64,000 nucleotides of DNA, from the NCBI GenBank assembly GCA_036845725.1, contig DAIUDK010000006.1, positions 1 through 64,000 on the forward strand. The letters run 5' to 3'. Source of the stretch: DSWT01 sp036845725. GTDB lineage: Bacteria > Chloroflexota > Anaerolineae > B4-G1 > SLSP01. This document shows positions 17,243 through 26,097 of the stretch, in pieces. Numbering within the stretch: the first letter of the stretch is position 1; each line of letters opens with the position of its first letter. A model generated the notes under the pieces. The model saw only the letters and a program-made list of their open reading frames with translations, did no database searches and was not told the origin of the DNA. The position numbers and the translations under genes were made by a program.

Positions 17243-17277
17243 GTGGGTAAATGTGGGGAAAAATGGAGAAAAGTGGG
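17243..17277 (+). promoter_or_regulatory. MraZ operator: four boxes with exact 10-bp period
   Basis: GTGGG at 17243, 17253 and 17273, with a degenerate ATGGA at 17263, all separated by 5 bp. Known MraZ sites are TGGG-type repeats with 5-bp spacers lying upstream of mraZ. Position over the transcription start fits autorepression. Confidence 0.85.
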
Positions 17278-17333
17278 GGATTTTTCCCTTTCGTAACGCA
17301 ATTTTAGCATTGTCGGTGGGGAAAACAAGAACC

Positions 17334-17771
17334 ATGTTTTTAGGGCAATATACATACACATTGGATGGCAAGGGACGGATCACCATCCCCTCGCGCTTCC
17401 GTGATGAACTTACCGGCAGTATCGTCATCACCCGAGGGCTGGACCACTGTCTCACCATTTACCCCATGGATATGTGGAACGAAATCGCACAAAAAGTCAA
17501 CGCGCTGCCCATCACCGATCCGCGCGGGCGGGCGTTGCGACGCGTCTTCTTCGCCGATGCGATAAGCGCGGAACTGGATCGCCAGGGACGCATTCTGATT
17601 CCCGATCGGCTGCGCGAGTATGCCGGATTGGACCTTTCCACCGAGATCGTGATTGTTGGCCTGGACCGCTTCCTTGAAGTATGGACACCCGAACGGTGGG
17701 AAGAAGCCAACGCCCGTCAAATGGAAATGATGGACGAGGATCCGGCATTATGGGAGAACTTGCAGATTTAA
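17334..17771 (+). CDS. mraZ: transcriptional regulator MraZ
   Basis: 145 residues. The ATG at 17334 gives the canonical MraZ N-terminus MFLGQYTYTLDGKGRITIPS; upstream in-frame codons lie within the operator and are untranslated. Two SpoVT/AbrB-like repeats are visible, with the D-x-K/Q-G-R-I-x-I-P-x-R/L-R motif at about 11-22 and again at about 81-92 (LDRQGRILIPDRLR). MraZ forms ring oligomers that bind the box array in front of its own gene and control the dcw cluster. rsmH starts inside its last codons (22-bp overlap), implying translational coupling. Confidence 0.95.
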   Translation: MFLGQYTYTLDGKGRITIPSRFRDELTGSIVITRGLDHCLTIYPMDMWNEIAQKVNALPITDPRGRALRRVFFADAISAELDRQGRILIPDRLREYAGLDLSTEIVIVGLDRFLEVWTPERWEEANARQMEMMDEDPALWENLQI

Positions 17772-18757
17772 CAACCGTCGAACCGGATGCCGACGCCGGA
17801 TCACAATCCGAGGCCTACACAGACCTCTGGGAATGCGGCGGGCACATTCCTATTCTGCTAGCTGAAGCGCTAGACGGTTTGGCCGTCAAGCCTGGAGGAT
17901 ACTATCTCGACGCGACAGTCGGTGGAGGTGGACATGCCGCCGCCATCCTCGAAGCCTCCCGGCCAACAGGCCGGTTGCTGGGACTAGATCGCGATCCCGA
18001 AGCCGCTGCACGCGCGGCAAAGCACCTTAAACCCTTTGAAGACCGGGCACAAGTTATGCCTATGTCCTATGTCCAGTTGACTACAGCCCTGCGCCGTGCC
18101 GGATTTCCACCTCTGGATGGCATCCTGTTCGATCTGGGGTTCTCTTCCTGGCAAGTGGACGATCCTACGCGCGGCTTCTCCTTCCGCACTGATGGTCCAC
18201 TGGACATGCGTTTCGATCCCACCGGCGACGATCTGCCGGCCTCGGTTTTGGTCAACCAATTGGCCGAAGTGGAATTGATCGATCTACTGCGGCGTTACGG
18301 CGAGGAATCGCGCAGCCGCCGGATCGCGCAGGCCATCGTCGCCGCGCGGCCGATCCGCAGCACAGGACATCTGGCCGAAGTGATAGTCGCAGCGGTGGGG
18401 CGAACACGCGGAGAACGGCTGCACCCCGCTACACGCATATTTCAAGCGTTGCGCATCGCCGTGAACCACGAATTGGAAGGCATTGTGGCGGCGCTGCCCC
18501 AGGCCGTTGCAGCTTTGCGCCCGGGGGGGCGATTGGCGGTCATCACGTTTCACTCACTTGAAGACCGCATCGTTAAACAGTTTATGAAACAGGAAGAACG
18601 CGGATGCATTTGTCCGCCAAAAGCGCCCGTCTGCACTTGCGGACATGCGCCAACCTTACAAAACATAACGCGCAAGCCTATCATCCCATCTGCGGAGGAA
18701 ATCGTCGCCAACCCCCGCAGTCGCAGCGCCAAACTGCGCGTGGCGGAAAAACTGTAG
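17750..18757 (+). CDS. rsmH: 16S rRNA (cytosine(1402)-N4)-methyltransferase
   Basis: 335 residues from ATG 17750, which has GAGGA nine bases upstream and overlaps the end of mraZ. SAM-binding signature: GGYYLDATVGGGGHAAAIL, followed by LLGLDRDPEA. Later motifs are ILFDLGFSSWQVDDPTRGFSF, RIFQALRIAVNHELE and LAVITFHSLEDRIVKQF, then a Cys-rich end (CICPPKAPVCTCGH) typical of the family. It methylates N4 of C1402 in the ribosomal decoding centre. The N-terminal ~25 residues before the conserved HIPILLAEAL are extra, so a later start cannot be excluded. Confidence 0.95.
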   Translation: MGELADLTTVEPDADAGSQSEAYTDLWECGGHIPILLAEALDGLAVKPGGYYLDATVGGGGHAAAILEASRPTGRLLGLDRDPEAAARAAKHLKPFEDRAQVMPMSYVQLTTALRRAGFPPLDGILFDLGFSSWQVDDPTRGFSFRTDGPLDMRFDPTGDDLPASVLVNQLAEVELIDLLRRYGEESRSRRIAQAIVAARPIRSTGHLAEVIVAAVGRTRGERLHPATRIFQALRIAVNHELEGIVAALPQAVAALRPGGRLAVITFHSLEDRIVKQFMKQEERGCICPPKAPVCTCGHAPTLQNITRKPIIPSAEEIVANPRSRSAKLRVAEKL

Positions 18758-18791
18758 CGTCATCGAATAGTGCGCGAAAGTTGAAGGCTAT

Positions 18792-19118
18792 ATGAGCGTC
18801 CTGTGGCAGCAAAAAACACACGGTGTCCTGAAACGAAAAGAGAAAATGCAGCACCTTCTGGCGCGGTTGTTGCTCGGCGTGGTAGTGACGACGACCGTGC
18901 TGGCCGGCATATACCTGACGGTGGTCGCTTCCAACGTACACGGCGCGCGCCGTCTATGGGCGATGGAACACGAGATCGCCGACGTGACACGCGATAACCA
19001 GGCGTTGATCACCGAGATCGCACGCCTGAGTTCGATTCCAGTACTGCAAGAACGTTCGGTCGCCCTGGGATACCAGCCGGCTGAGTCTATCGACTTTCTG
19101 TATATGGGGGAACCCTGA
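18792..19118 (+). CDS. ftsL: FtsL-like septum protein
   Basis: 108 residues with bitopic topology: basic N-terminal tail (about 1-24), one transmembrane helix (about 25-46) and an extracytoplasmic coiled coil (about 50-85, MEHEIADVTRDNQALITEIARL) followed by a YxPAESIDFL end. Sequence similarity is low, as usual for FtsL; the call rests on size, topology and location between rsmH and ftsI. FtsL joins FtsQ and FtsB-like proteins to activate the FtsW/FtsI synthase. The stop codon is one base before the ftsI start. Confidence 0.75.
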   Translation: MSVLWQQKTHGVLKRKEKMQHLLARLLLGVVVTTTVLAGIYLTVVASNVHGARRLWAMEHEIADVTRDNQALITEIARLSSIPVLQERSVALGYQPAESIDFLYMGEP

Positions 19119-19119
19119 G

Positions 19120-20856
19120 ATGCTACGCGGTCCAGACGCACGCTTACGCCTGATTACGGTTCTGTTAATTGCTGCCTTGCTGCCCATCTTTGGGCAGCTA
19201 GTGCGTGTACAGGTGCTCGAACATAGCCGGTACCAGAGCGAGGCCGAGTCGCTCGTCCGCCGCCAGTACACCCTGCCCGAAGCTCCCTGGGGCGTGATTA
19301 TGGATCGCAACGGCGACTTGTTGGTGGGCAATGTGCCGGTATACGACGTGGGCGCTGAAATCAACATGATCACCGACACGGCGATGGCGGCCTCCGTGCT
19401 CGCGCCACTGTTGAACCTCCCGGAAGACAAACTACGTGCTACGATGACGCTGCCGGAAGGCACCCAAACGCTTGTGTGGCGTCCCTTGACCAACCGTGTG
19501 CCTCCCAAAACAGCACAGGCTCTCAGAGATCTGAACTGGCCCTGGATTACCATGTCACCCACGTGGGAACGTTATTACGCTGAGGGCGCGCTGGCCTCAC
19601 ACACCCTGGGTTTCGTCAACGCCGACGGGATGGGCTACGGCGTCCAGGCTTTCCAACTGCGGTTCCTGCGCGGCGAGAACATCACGCGCGTCGGTTCGGT
19701 GAGCGGCGATACCAGCCCCATGCCCGACGAACTGATGAGCGGTAGCCTGACCCCCTATCCAGGAACGGACCTGCGCCTCACCATCGACCGCACGATCCAG
19801 GCTTTCGTCGAAGGGGCGCTCGATCAGGCCATTGTGGAGTACAAAGCGATGGGCGGCACAATCCTGGTGATGAATCCGCAGACCGGCGAAATTTTAGCCG
19901 TCGCCAGCCGTCCGAACTACGAACCGCATCGTTACCCGGAGTACGCACAAAACGGCCAGAACGCGATTTTCAGCGATCCGGCGGTAAGCATCCCCTACGA
20001 ACCGGGTTCGGTCTTCAAGGTCGTCACCGTGGCGGCTGCGCTCGACTCCGGGCGTGTGGATATGAACTGGTCCTACAACGATCTAGGCATACTGGAATAC
20101 GGCGGCATACCCATTCACAACTCCAGTGGCGCTGCGTATGGTCAACAAGGGGTACAAGGCATCCTGGATCACTCCCTAAACGTAGGGGTGGCGACGCTCT
20201 CGACGCACGTCCTCGGCGCGGATCTTTTCTACAAGTATGTGCGGGCCTTTGGGTTCGGGCAGACCACGGGCATCGAACTTGCCGGGGAAGCGAGCGGCAT
20301 CGTCCATCTGCCTAGCGATTGGGACTGGACCGACAGTCACCTGGCGACGAACTCCTTCGGGCAAGGCATCGCTGTGACACCGCTCCAGATGGCGACGGCC
20401 GTTGGGGCGATTGCCAACGATGGAGTGATGATGCAGCCGCGCATCGTCGCGGAACGTCACCACCCGGATGGACGCATCATTCCCATTCCGGCACACGAGT
20501 TAGGACGTCCAATCTCGGCAGAAACGGCCCGCGCAGTCGCAGAGATGATGGCCCGCAGTGTCGAAACCTTTAGCAAAGCGGCTCAGGTGCCAGGCTATCG
20601 CGTAGCGGGGAAGTCCGGCACGGCGCAAATTCCGACGACCGGCGGTTACGATCCACAGCAAGTAATCGCAACGTATGCCGGATTCGGGCCGGTGGTAAAT
20701 CCACAAGTCGTCGTTTTAGTCAACCTGGATCGCCCGGATGTACCGTCGAATATGCGCTGGGGCATACATATCGCTGCTCCAGTTTTCCAGAAGGTGATGG
20801 CACGTGTTTTGACGCTGATGGGTGTTCCGCCCTCAGACTTGCGCGCGGGACCATGA
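19120..20856 (+). CDS. ftsI: class B penicillin-binding protein (septal transpeptidase FtsI)
   Basis: 578 residues. One N-terminal transmembrane helix (about 7-28) leads to a dimerisation domain (GVIMDRNGDLLVGN motif) and a transpeptidase domain holding all three active-site motifs: S-x-x-K in YEPGSVFKVV, S-x-N in DHSLNVGV and K-S-G-T in VAGKSGTAQIP. It cross-links septal peptidoglycan and is the beta-lactam target. GGGGGAA serves as SD. No C-terminal PASTA repeats are present. Its location in the dcw cluster supports FtsI over the elongation PBP2. Confidence 0.92.
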   Translation: MLRGPDARLRLITVLLIAALLPIFGQLVRVQVLEHSRYQSEAESLVRRQYTLPEAPWGVIMDRNGDLLVGNVPVYDVGAEINMITDTAMAASVLAPLLNLPEDKLRATMTLPEGTQTLVWRPLTNRVPPKTAQALRDLNWPWITMSPTWERYYAEGALASHTLGFVNADGMGYGVQAFQLRFLRGENITRVGSVSGDTSPMPDELMSGSLTPYPGTDLRLTIDRTIQAFVEGALDQAIVEYKAMGGTILVMNPQTGEILAVASRPNYEPHRYPEYAQNGQNAIFSDPAVSIPYEPGSVFKVVTVAAALDSGRVDMNWSYNDLGILEYGGIPIHNSSGAAYGQQGVQGILDHSLNVGVATLSTHVLGADLFYKYVRAFGFGQTTGIELAGEASGIVHLPSDWDWTDSHLATNSFGQGIAVTPLQMATAVGAIANDGVMMQPRIVAERHHPDGRIIPIPAHELGRPISAETARAVAEMMARSVETFSKAAQVPGYRVAGKSGTAQIPTTGGYDPQQVIATYAGFGPVVNPQVVVLVNLDRPDVPSNMRWGIHIAAPVFQKVMARVLTLMGVPPSDLRAGP

Positions 20857-20883
20857 TCACGTCGCAAATTGGCGATTCACGCA

Positions 20884-20908
20884 CAGGGCGAGTCGGTAAC
20901 TCGCCCTG
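20884..20908 (+). repeat. 10-bp hairpin inside the dcw operon
   Basis: CAGGGCGAGT (20884-20893), 5-nt loop, exact complement (20899-20908), between ftsI and murF. There is no T tract, so it looks more like a REP-type element or a processing/attenuation hairpin than a terminator. Confidence 0.5.
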
Positions 20909-20941
20909 CAAACATTATTAGCAACAAGATTATCAAACCAT

Positions 20942-20964
20942 AGACGACCAGACTAAAGACTAAA
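20942..20964 (+). repeat. GACTA-word leader repeat directly before murF
   Basis: GACGACCA, GACTAAA, GACTAAA in tandem run straight into the ATG of murF, leaving no room for an SD. Same word family as 1047-1066, 6817-6840, 24853-24872 and 45779-45804. Confidence 0.5.
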
Positions 20965-22410
20965 ATGAAACAACTGACATTGGCTGATTTGATCGAGGGG
21001 GTACGGGGCTGGCGTCCGGCAGATCTGAAGATGCCGGTTCGTCCCATCCTGGACTCACGCACGGCAGAAGCCGAGCACGAAGACCCACGCCCCGTCTTCT
21101 TTGCTTTCAAAGGTGAGAACGTCGACGGGCACGACTACGTCGGCGATGCCTTCAAACGGGGCGCAGTCGCTGCCGTCATCGACCGTGACGTGGATGCCGC
21201 GGGATGCGGCGCTGCGAGCGTGCTCGATATAACGCAGACGCCGCCAACGACTCCGCTCACCACTCCCCTGCTCATCCGCGTTCCCAACACACTTGACGCC
21301 CTACAGAACGCGGCGCGCTTCTGGCGGCAGCAGTTGAATCCCCGCGTGATCGGGATTACCGGCAGCATCGGCAAGACGACGACCAAGGAAGTCGTCACCA
21401 AGGTCCTCGCCAGCCGTTATCCCGTACAACGCAGTACCGGCTCGTACAACAACGAGATCGGGCTGCCGCTCACCCTGCTGCAACTCACCAGCGAAGATGC
21501 CTATGTCGTGCTGGAGATGGGGATGTATGTGCGCGGCGACATTCGCCTGCTGGCCGAGATCGCGCAGCCGCACGTGGGCATCGTCACCAACGTAGAGCCG
21601 GTTCATCTGGCACGCGCGGGCAGCATTGAAAATATCACCCTGGCCAAACGCGAACTGGTCGAGAGCCTGCCGCCCGCGCCCGAAGGTGTCGCCATCCTCA
21701 ACTACGACGATCGTCGGGTCTGGGCAATGGCCGAACACACACAAGCGCAAGTCTTTTTCTACGGCCTCTCGCCGGAAGCGGGTTTGTGGGCCGACGAAGT
21801 GGAAACGCAGGGGCTGGAGGGCATCCGCTTGCGCCTGCACTACGCGGGAGAACAGCTTTACATCAAAGTACCCTTGTTGGGACGGCACAGCGCGCATACG
21901 GTGCTCCGTGCCGCCGCAGCAGGATTGGTCGAAGGATTGGACTGGCAGGACATTGTGGAGGGCTTGCGGACGCCGGGCGCACAATTGCGCCTCGTCGCCG
22001 TACAGGGGCTAAAAGACTCGTTGATCCTGGATGACACCTATAATTCCAGTCCAGCGTCGGCCCTGGCAGCGCTGAGTTTGCTCAAGACGATGGAGGGTCG
22101 CAAGATCGCCGTCTTGGGCGATATGTTGGAGTTAGGGGATCACGAGGAAGCGGGGCATCTCAAAGTGGGCTGCCGGACCGCCAACACTGTCGAAGAGTTG
22201 ATCACCGTAGGCGAACGCGCGCACTTCATCGCGCAGGGCGCCGAACTCTGCGGTCTGCCGCGCAGCCACGTCCACGAAACGCCGGATTGCGAAGCCGCCG
22301 TCGCCGTGCTGCGCGAGATTCTGCAACCGCAAGACATCATTTTGGTAAAAGGGTCACGGGCCATGAAAATGGAACAGATCGTGATGGCCATCAGCAAGGA
22401 GGTGCCGTGA
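20965..22410 (+). CDS. murF: UDP-N-acetylmuramoyl-tripeptide--D-alanyl-D-alanine ligase
   Basis: 481 residues of Mur-ligase fold. Motifs: GITGSIGKTTTKEVV (ATP P-loop), EMGMYVRGDI, NVEPVHLARAGS, LILDDTYNSSPASALAAL and AVLGDMLELGDHEEAGH. It adds D-Ala-D-Ala to UDP-MurNAc-tripeptide, the last cytoplasmic peptide step. No SD precedes ATG 20965, because a GACTA-word repeat abuts it. Its TGA overlaps the GTG start of mraY (GTGA), so the two are translationally coupled. Confidence 0.95.
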   Translation: MKQLTLADLIEGVRGWRPADLKMPVRPILDSRTAEAEHEDPRPVFFAFKGENVDGHDYVGDAFKRGAVAAVIDRDVDAAGCGAASVLDITQTPPTTPLTTPLLIRVPNTLDALQNAARFWRQQLNPRVIGITGSIGKTTTKEVVTKVLASRYPVQRSTGSYNNEIGLPLTLLQLTSEDAYVVLEMGMYVRGDIRLLAEIAQPHVGIVTNVEPVHLARAGSIENITLAKRELVESLPPAPEGVAILNYDDRRVWAMAEHTQAQVFFYGLSPEAGLWADEVETQGLEGIRLRLHYAGEQLYIKVPLLGRHSAHTVLRAAAAGLVEGLDWQDIVEGLRTPGAQLRLVAVQGLKDSLILDDTYNSSPASALAALSLLKTMEGRKIAVLGDMLELGDHEEAGHLKVGCRTANTVEELITVGERAHFIAQGAELCGLPRSHVHETPDCEAAVAVLREILQPQDIILVKGSRAMKMEQIVMAISKEVP

Positions 22411-23408
22411 GCTTTGGCCTGATTTTAGCCAGCATCTCGTTTCTGATGGTCGTCTTCTGGGGCGGGCCTTATATAGGGCTGCTGAAGCGCTGGCGTGTCG
22501 GCAAACGCATCCGCATCGATGGGCCGAGCGGCCACCAGACCAAGATGGGAACTCCCACGATGGGCGGTGTCCTCATCACAGTCCCGGTCATCCTGATTAC
22601 GCTGGCACTGAATATTTACAATCTCATCGGCGACAACACAGTCTTGGGACGCTCGATCCTGGTCCCGCTGGGCGTGATGATCGCTTACGGCGTGCTCGGC
22701 GCGCTCGACGACTGGGCCGGGGTCAAGGGAATGCGGCGCGGGGAGGGCTTTACCGCGCGTTTCAAGATGGAGATCGAATTGGTGCTCACATTCATCGTGG
22801 CGCTGGTGATGTACTACGGGCTAGACCTGCACAGCATCGCCATCCCCGGCATTCCAGAAAAGATCGACATCGGCCTGTTCTACATTCCCGTGGCGATGTT
22901 CATCATCATCGGGTCGGCCAACGCCGCCAATCTCACCGATGGACTGGACGGCCTATCAGGCATCATTATGGCGAGCGCCTTCGTCGCCTATGCCATCATC
23001 GCCGACCTGCAAGGGCAGATTTACCTGGAACGCTTCTGTTTCACGGTCGTCGGCGCGTCGTTCGCCTTCTTATGGTTCAACGCCCATCCCGCCGAACTGA
23101 TGATGGGCGACACCGGTTCTCTGGCCCTGGGCGCGACGTTGGGTGTGGTGGCGTTGATGACCGGACAATGGTTGATTTGGCCCATCATTATGTTGATGCC
23201 GGTCTCCATCACGCTCTCGGTGATCATCCAGGTAGGGTACTTCAAGTACACAAAGAAGAAATACGGCGAAGGCCGGCGCGTCTTCAAGATGGCGCCGCTG
23301 CACCATCACTTTGAACTATTGGGATGGTCGGAAACGCAGGTCGTGCAACGTTTCTGGCTCGTCCAACTGCTGGCGGCGATGGCTGGAGTGGCCCTAGCGC
23401 TGATCTAG
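22407..23408 (+). CDS. mraY: phospho-N-acetylmuramoyl-pentapeptide-transferase
   Basis: 333 residues from GTG 22407, chosen because an ideal AAGGAGG lies 4 nt upstream and it overlaps the murF stop. About ten transmembrane helices. Signature loops: TKMGTPTMGG, LDDWAGV (catalytic Asp pair), NAANLTDGLDGLSG and KMAPLHHHFELLGW. It transfers phospho-MurNAc-pentapeptide to undecaprenyl phosphate to make lipid I at the inner membrane face. Confidence 0.95.
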   Translation: MSFGLILASISFLMVVFWGGPYIGLLKRWRVGKRIRIDGPSGHQTKMGTPTMGGVLITVPVILITLALNIYNLIGDNTVLGRSILVPLGVMIAYGVLGALDDWAGVKGMRRGEGFTARFKMEIELVLTFIVALVMYYGLDLHSIAIPGIPEKIDIGLFYIPVAMFIIIGSANAANLTDGLDGLSGIIMASAFVAYAIIADLQGQIYLERFCFTVVGASFAFLWFNAHPAELMMGDTGSLALGATLGVVALMTGQWLIWPIIMLMPVSITLSVIIQVGYFKYTKKKYGEGRRVFKMAPLHHHFELLGWSETQVVQRFWLVQLLAAMAGVALALI

Positions 23409-23436
23409 TTCCGAATGACAAGCTACGAGTTTCGAG

Positions 23437-24813
23437 ATGACAACGACATTAACCGTGGTGATTCTGGGGTTAGCTCGACAGGGAAAGGCGCTGGCGCGCT
23501 TTTTCGCCGAACAAGGATGGCACGTCACCGTGTCGGATACGCGCAAACCCGAGGCCTTACAGGACACGATGCGCGAATTGAGCGACCTGGACCTGCGCTA
23601 CGTCTTGGGCGAGCATCCTTTGAGCCTACTGGATGGCTGCGATCTGTTCTGCACCAGCGGCGGCGTGCCCAGCGATCTGCCGGTCGTGCAAGAGGCCGCC
23701 CGGCGCGGGATCCCGCTCAGCAACGACGCCCAAGAATTCGTGCGGCGCTGTCCGGCCCCGATCATCGGCATCACCGGTTCGGCAGGGAAGACGACGACAA
23801 CGACGCTGGTGGGCAAGATGCTCGCCGAAACCGGCTTCACGACATGGGTCGGCGGCAACATCGGCAACCCATTGATCGGCGACCTGGCGGCGATGCAGCC
23901 CACCGACCGGGTGGTGATGGAGCTTTCGAGCTTCCAGTTGGAACTGATGCAGGTCAGCCCGCAAGTTGCGGGCGTGCTCAACATCACGCCCAACCATCTG
24001 GACCGGCATAAGACGATGGAGGCTTATATAGCGGCGAAAGCCAACATTGTCGCGCACCAACATGAGAGTGACATCGCCGTGCTCAGCTACGACGAGCCGA
24101 ACGCACGAGCACTGGCAAGATTGACACAAGCGGGAGTGCGTTACTTCAGCGGAACGACTGAAACAAATGGTGCATTTTTACAAGGGGATACGCTCGTGTT
24201 ACGGCAGGCGGAGAGGCAGATCACCGTGTGCGAACGCCGCGCGCTACGACTGCGGGGGATGCACAACGTGATGAACGCGCTGGCGGCGATAACCCTGGCC
24301 GACGCGACAGGCACGTCCGTCGAGGCGATGGAACACGTGCTCTCGACCTTTACCGGCGTCGAACACCGTCTGGAGGAAGTCCGCCGCGTCAACGGCGTGT
24401 TGTGGATCAATGATTCCATCGCCACTGCGCCGGAACGAGTGATGGCAGAACTACAGTCGTTCGATGAGCCACTGATTCTGCTGGCGGGCGGGCGCGACAA
24501 GGACCTGCCGTGGGAAGCCTTCGCGCGGGCCGTGGCGCAGCGCGTGCGAGTGCTCATCCTGTTCGGAGAGGCGGCAGGGTTGATCCGAGGGCACGTCGAG
24601 GCAGCGGTAGCTGAAACGCGGGCACAACACCAGACGGTGATTCTCGAAACGGTGATCGCAGCAGGGACATTGGAGAACGCAGTACAGGCCGCCGCGCAGC
24701 ACGCGCAATCTGGTGACGTGGTCCTGCTCTCACCCGGCGGCACGAGCTACGACGCCTACCGCGATTTTGCCGAACGGGGTGAGCATTTCCGCCAACTGGT
24801 GATGGCGCTGTAG
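23437..24813 (+). CDS. murD: UDP-N-acetylmuramoylalanine--D-glutamate ligase
   Basis: 458 residues. An N-terminal Rossmann-like domain (VVILGLARQGKALARFF) binds UDP; the central ATPase has GITGSAGKTTTTTLVGKML and NITPNHLDRHKTMEAY; the C-terminal domain has WINDSIATAPE and LLAGGRDKDLPW. It adds D-Glu to UDP-MurNAc-L-Ala. A 28-bp spacer after mraY carries no obvious SD. Confidence 0.95.
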   Translation: MTTTLTVVILGLARQGKALARFFAEQGWHVTVSDTRKPEALQDTMRELSDLDLRYVLGEHPLSLLDGCDLFCTSGGVPSDLPVVQEAARRGIPLSNDAQEFVRRCPAPIIGITGSAGKTTTTTLVGKMLAETGFTTWVGGNIGNPLIGDLAAMQPTDRVVMELSSFQLELMQVSPQVAGVLNITPNHLDRHKTMEAYIAAKANIVAHQHESDIAVLSYDEPNARALARLTQAGVRYFSGTTETNGAFLQGDTLVLRQAERQITVCERRALRLRGMHNVMNALAAITLADATGTSVEAMEHVLSTFTGVEHRLEEVRRVNGVLWINDSIATAPERVMAELQSFDEPLILLAGGRDKDLPWEAFARAVAQRVRVLILFGEAAGLIRGHVEAAVAETRAQHQTVILETVIAAGTLENAVQAAAQHAQSGDVVLLSPGGTSYDAYRDFAERGEHFRQLVMAL

Positions 24814-24852
24814 AAATACTTTCACTACGGAGAGAGAGTTCTTCATAAAGCG

Positions 24853-24872
24853 TTGGACTTTGGACTATTTCG
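24853..24872 (+). repeat. GGACT-word leader before ftsW
   Basis: TTGGACTTTGGACTATTTCG: two GGACT-word units, 7 nt apart, in sense orientation just before the ftsW SD. Confidence 0.4.
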
Positions 24873-24882
24873 AGGAGAAGGG

Positions 24883-26097
24883 ATGGCTGGACAAAAGAGA
24901 AAATCCACCGGAATCCACGGCAGCTTCGACGTTATGTTGGGAGTGACCCTGCTGGCGCTGTTGGCCTACGGGCTGTTGATGCTGTACAGTGCAACATTCT
25001 ACGTGGGCGAAAGTTTCTGGAAAAAACAGCTCGTCTGGATTGGGCTTGGCACTATCATTATGCTGGTGATGTACAAGGTTCCTTACACAGTCTGGCAAAA
25101 AGTAGCCCTGCCATTGATGGGCACGACGCTGGTGATGTTGTTTGTGGTATTGCTGCTGGGCGAACTGATCCTAGGCGCGCAGCGCTCGCTCATCGGCGCG
25201 TCGATCCAGCCCGGCGTGCTGGCACGGCTGATCGTGGTGATTTACATCGCGGCATGGCTATCGTCAAAAGGCGAGCAGCTCAACCACGTGCGCTACGGTT
25301 TGATCCCCTTTGCTATCATCATTGGCGTGGTCGCCGGCATGGTAGCATTACAGCCTGACCTGAGCACGGCGCTGTTGCTCGTCATCACCGGGCTGGCGAT
25401 GTTCTTCTACGCGGGTGGCGACCCGATCCAGATTTTCGTATCGGTTATTTCCGGCGGCACAGCCTTTGGTTTTCTGGCCTGGCAACTGCCACACGCACGC
25501 GCGCGGCTCGTCGCGTACCTCGAATCCCTGCGCGACCCGACGCAAATGCCCTATCACGTGCACCGCGCGATCATCGCCATCGGCGAAGGCGGCATCTTGG
25601 GTGTGGGTATCGGCGGCGGGCGGTTGAAGTCCGGTTACCTACCTTTCCCCCACACCGACAGCATCTTCGCCGTCATCGCCGAGGAAGCCGGGATGCTCGG
25701 ATGTCTGTTGGTCATCATGCTCTTCATCCTGCTGGCCTATCGCGGCTACCGCATCGCTTTGGAGACGCCGGAGCCGTTTGGGTCGCTGCTCGCATTTGGA
25801 GCAACGACGATGATCATCACCGAGGCGTTACTGAACATCATGGTGATGGTCGGATTGATTCCTTTCACCGGCACGGCGCTGCCGTTCTTCACTTACGGCG
25901 GTTCGGAAATGTTGATGACGATGGCCGGCGCCGGATTATTGTTAAGCGTTTCACGCGGAAAACCCAAGAAAGGGGAAGGCGTTGTCTACAACGCAAGTAC
26001 ATTCGCCAATGCGATTTTGGATCGTGGGCGGCGGGACCGGGGGGCACGTGTATCCAGCGCTCGCCGTAGTCCAAGCCCTGCAAGCCGTCGCGCCTGA
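24883..26097 (+). CDS. ftsW: lipid II polymerase FtsW
   Basis: 404 residues from ATG 24883, which has AGGAGAAGGG upstream. SEDS-family polytopic protein: GVTLLALLAYGLLMLYSAT at the start, LQPDLSTALLL, GYLPFPHTDSIFAVIAEEAGMLG (conserved loop) and GTALPFFTYGGSEMLMTMAGAGLLLS near the end. It polymerises lipid II at the septum with FtsI. The last ~38 residues (an Arg/Ser-rich tail) are encoded within the beginning of murG in another frame, a 116-bp overlap if murG starts at TTG 25982; the tail may be dispensable. Confidence 0.92.
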   Translation: MAGQKRKSTGIHGSFDVMLGVTLLALLAYGLLMLYSATFYVGESFWKKQLVWIGLGTIIMLVMYKVPYTVWQKVALPLMGTTLVMLFVVLLLGELILGAQRSLIGASIQPGVLARLIVVIYIAAWLSSKGEQLNHVRYGLIPFAIIIGVVAGMVALQPDLSTALLLVITGLAMFFYAGGDPIQIFVSVISGGTAFGFLAWQLPHARARLVAYLESLRDPTQMPYHVHRAIIAIGEGGILGVGIGGGRLKSGYLPFPHTDSIFAVIAEEAGMLGCLLVIMLFILLAYRGYRIALETPEPFGSLLAFGATTMIITEALLNIMVMVGLIPFTGTALPFFTYGGSEMLMTMAGAGLLLSVSRGKPKKGEGVVYNASTFANAILDRGRRDRGARVSSARRSPSPASRRA

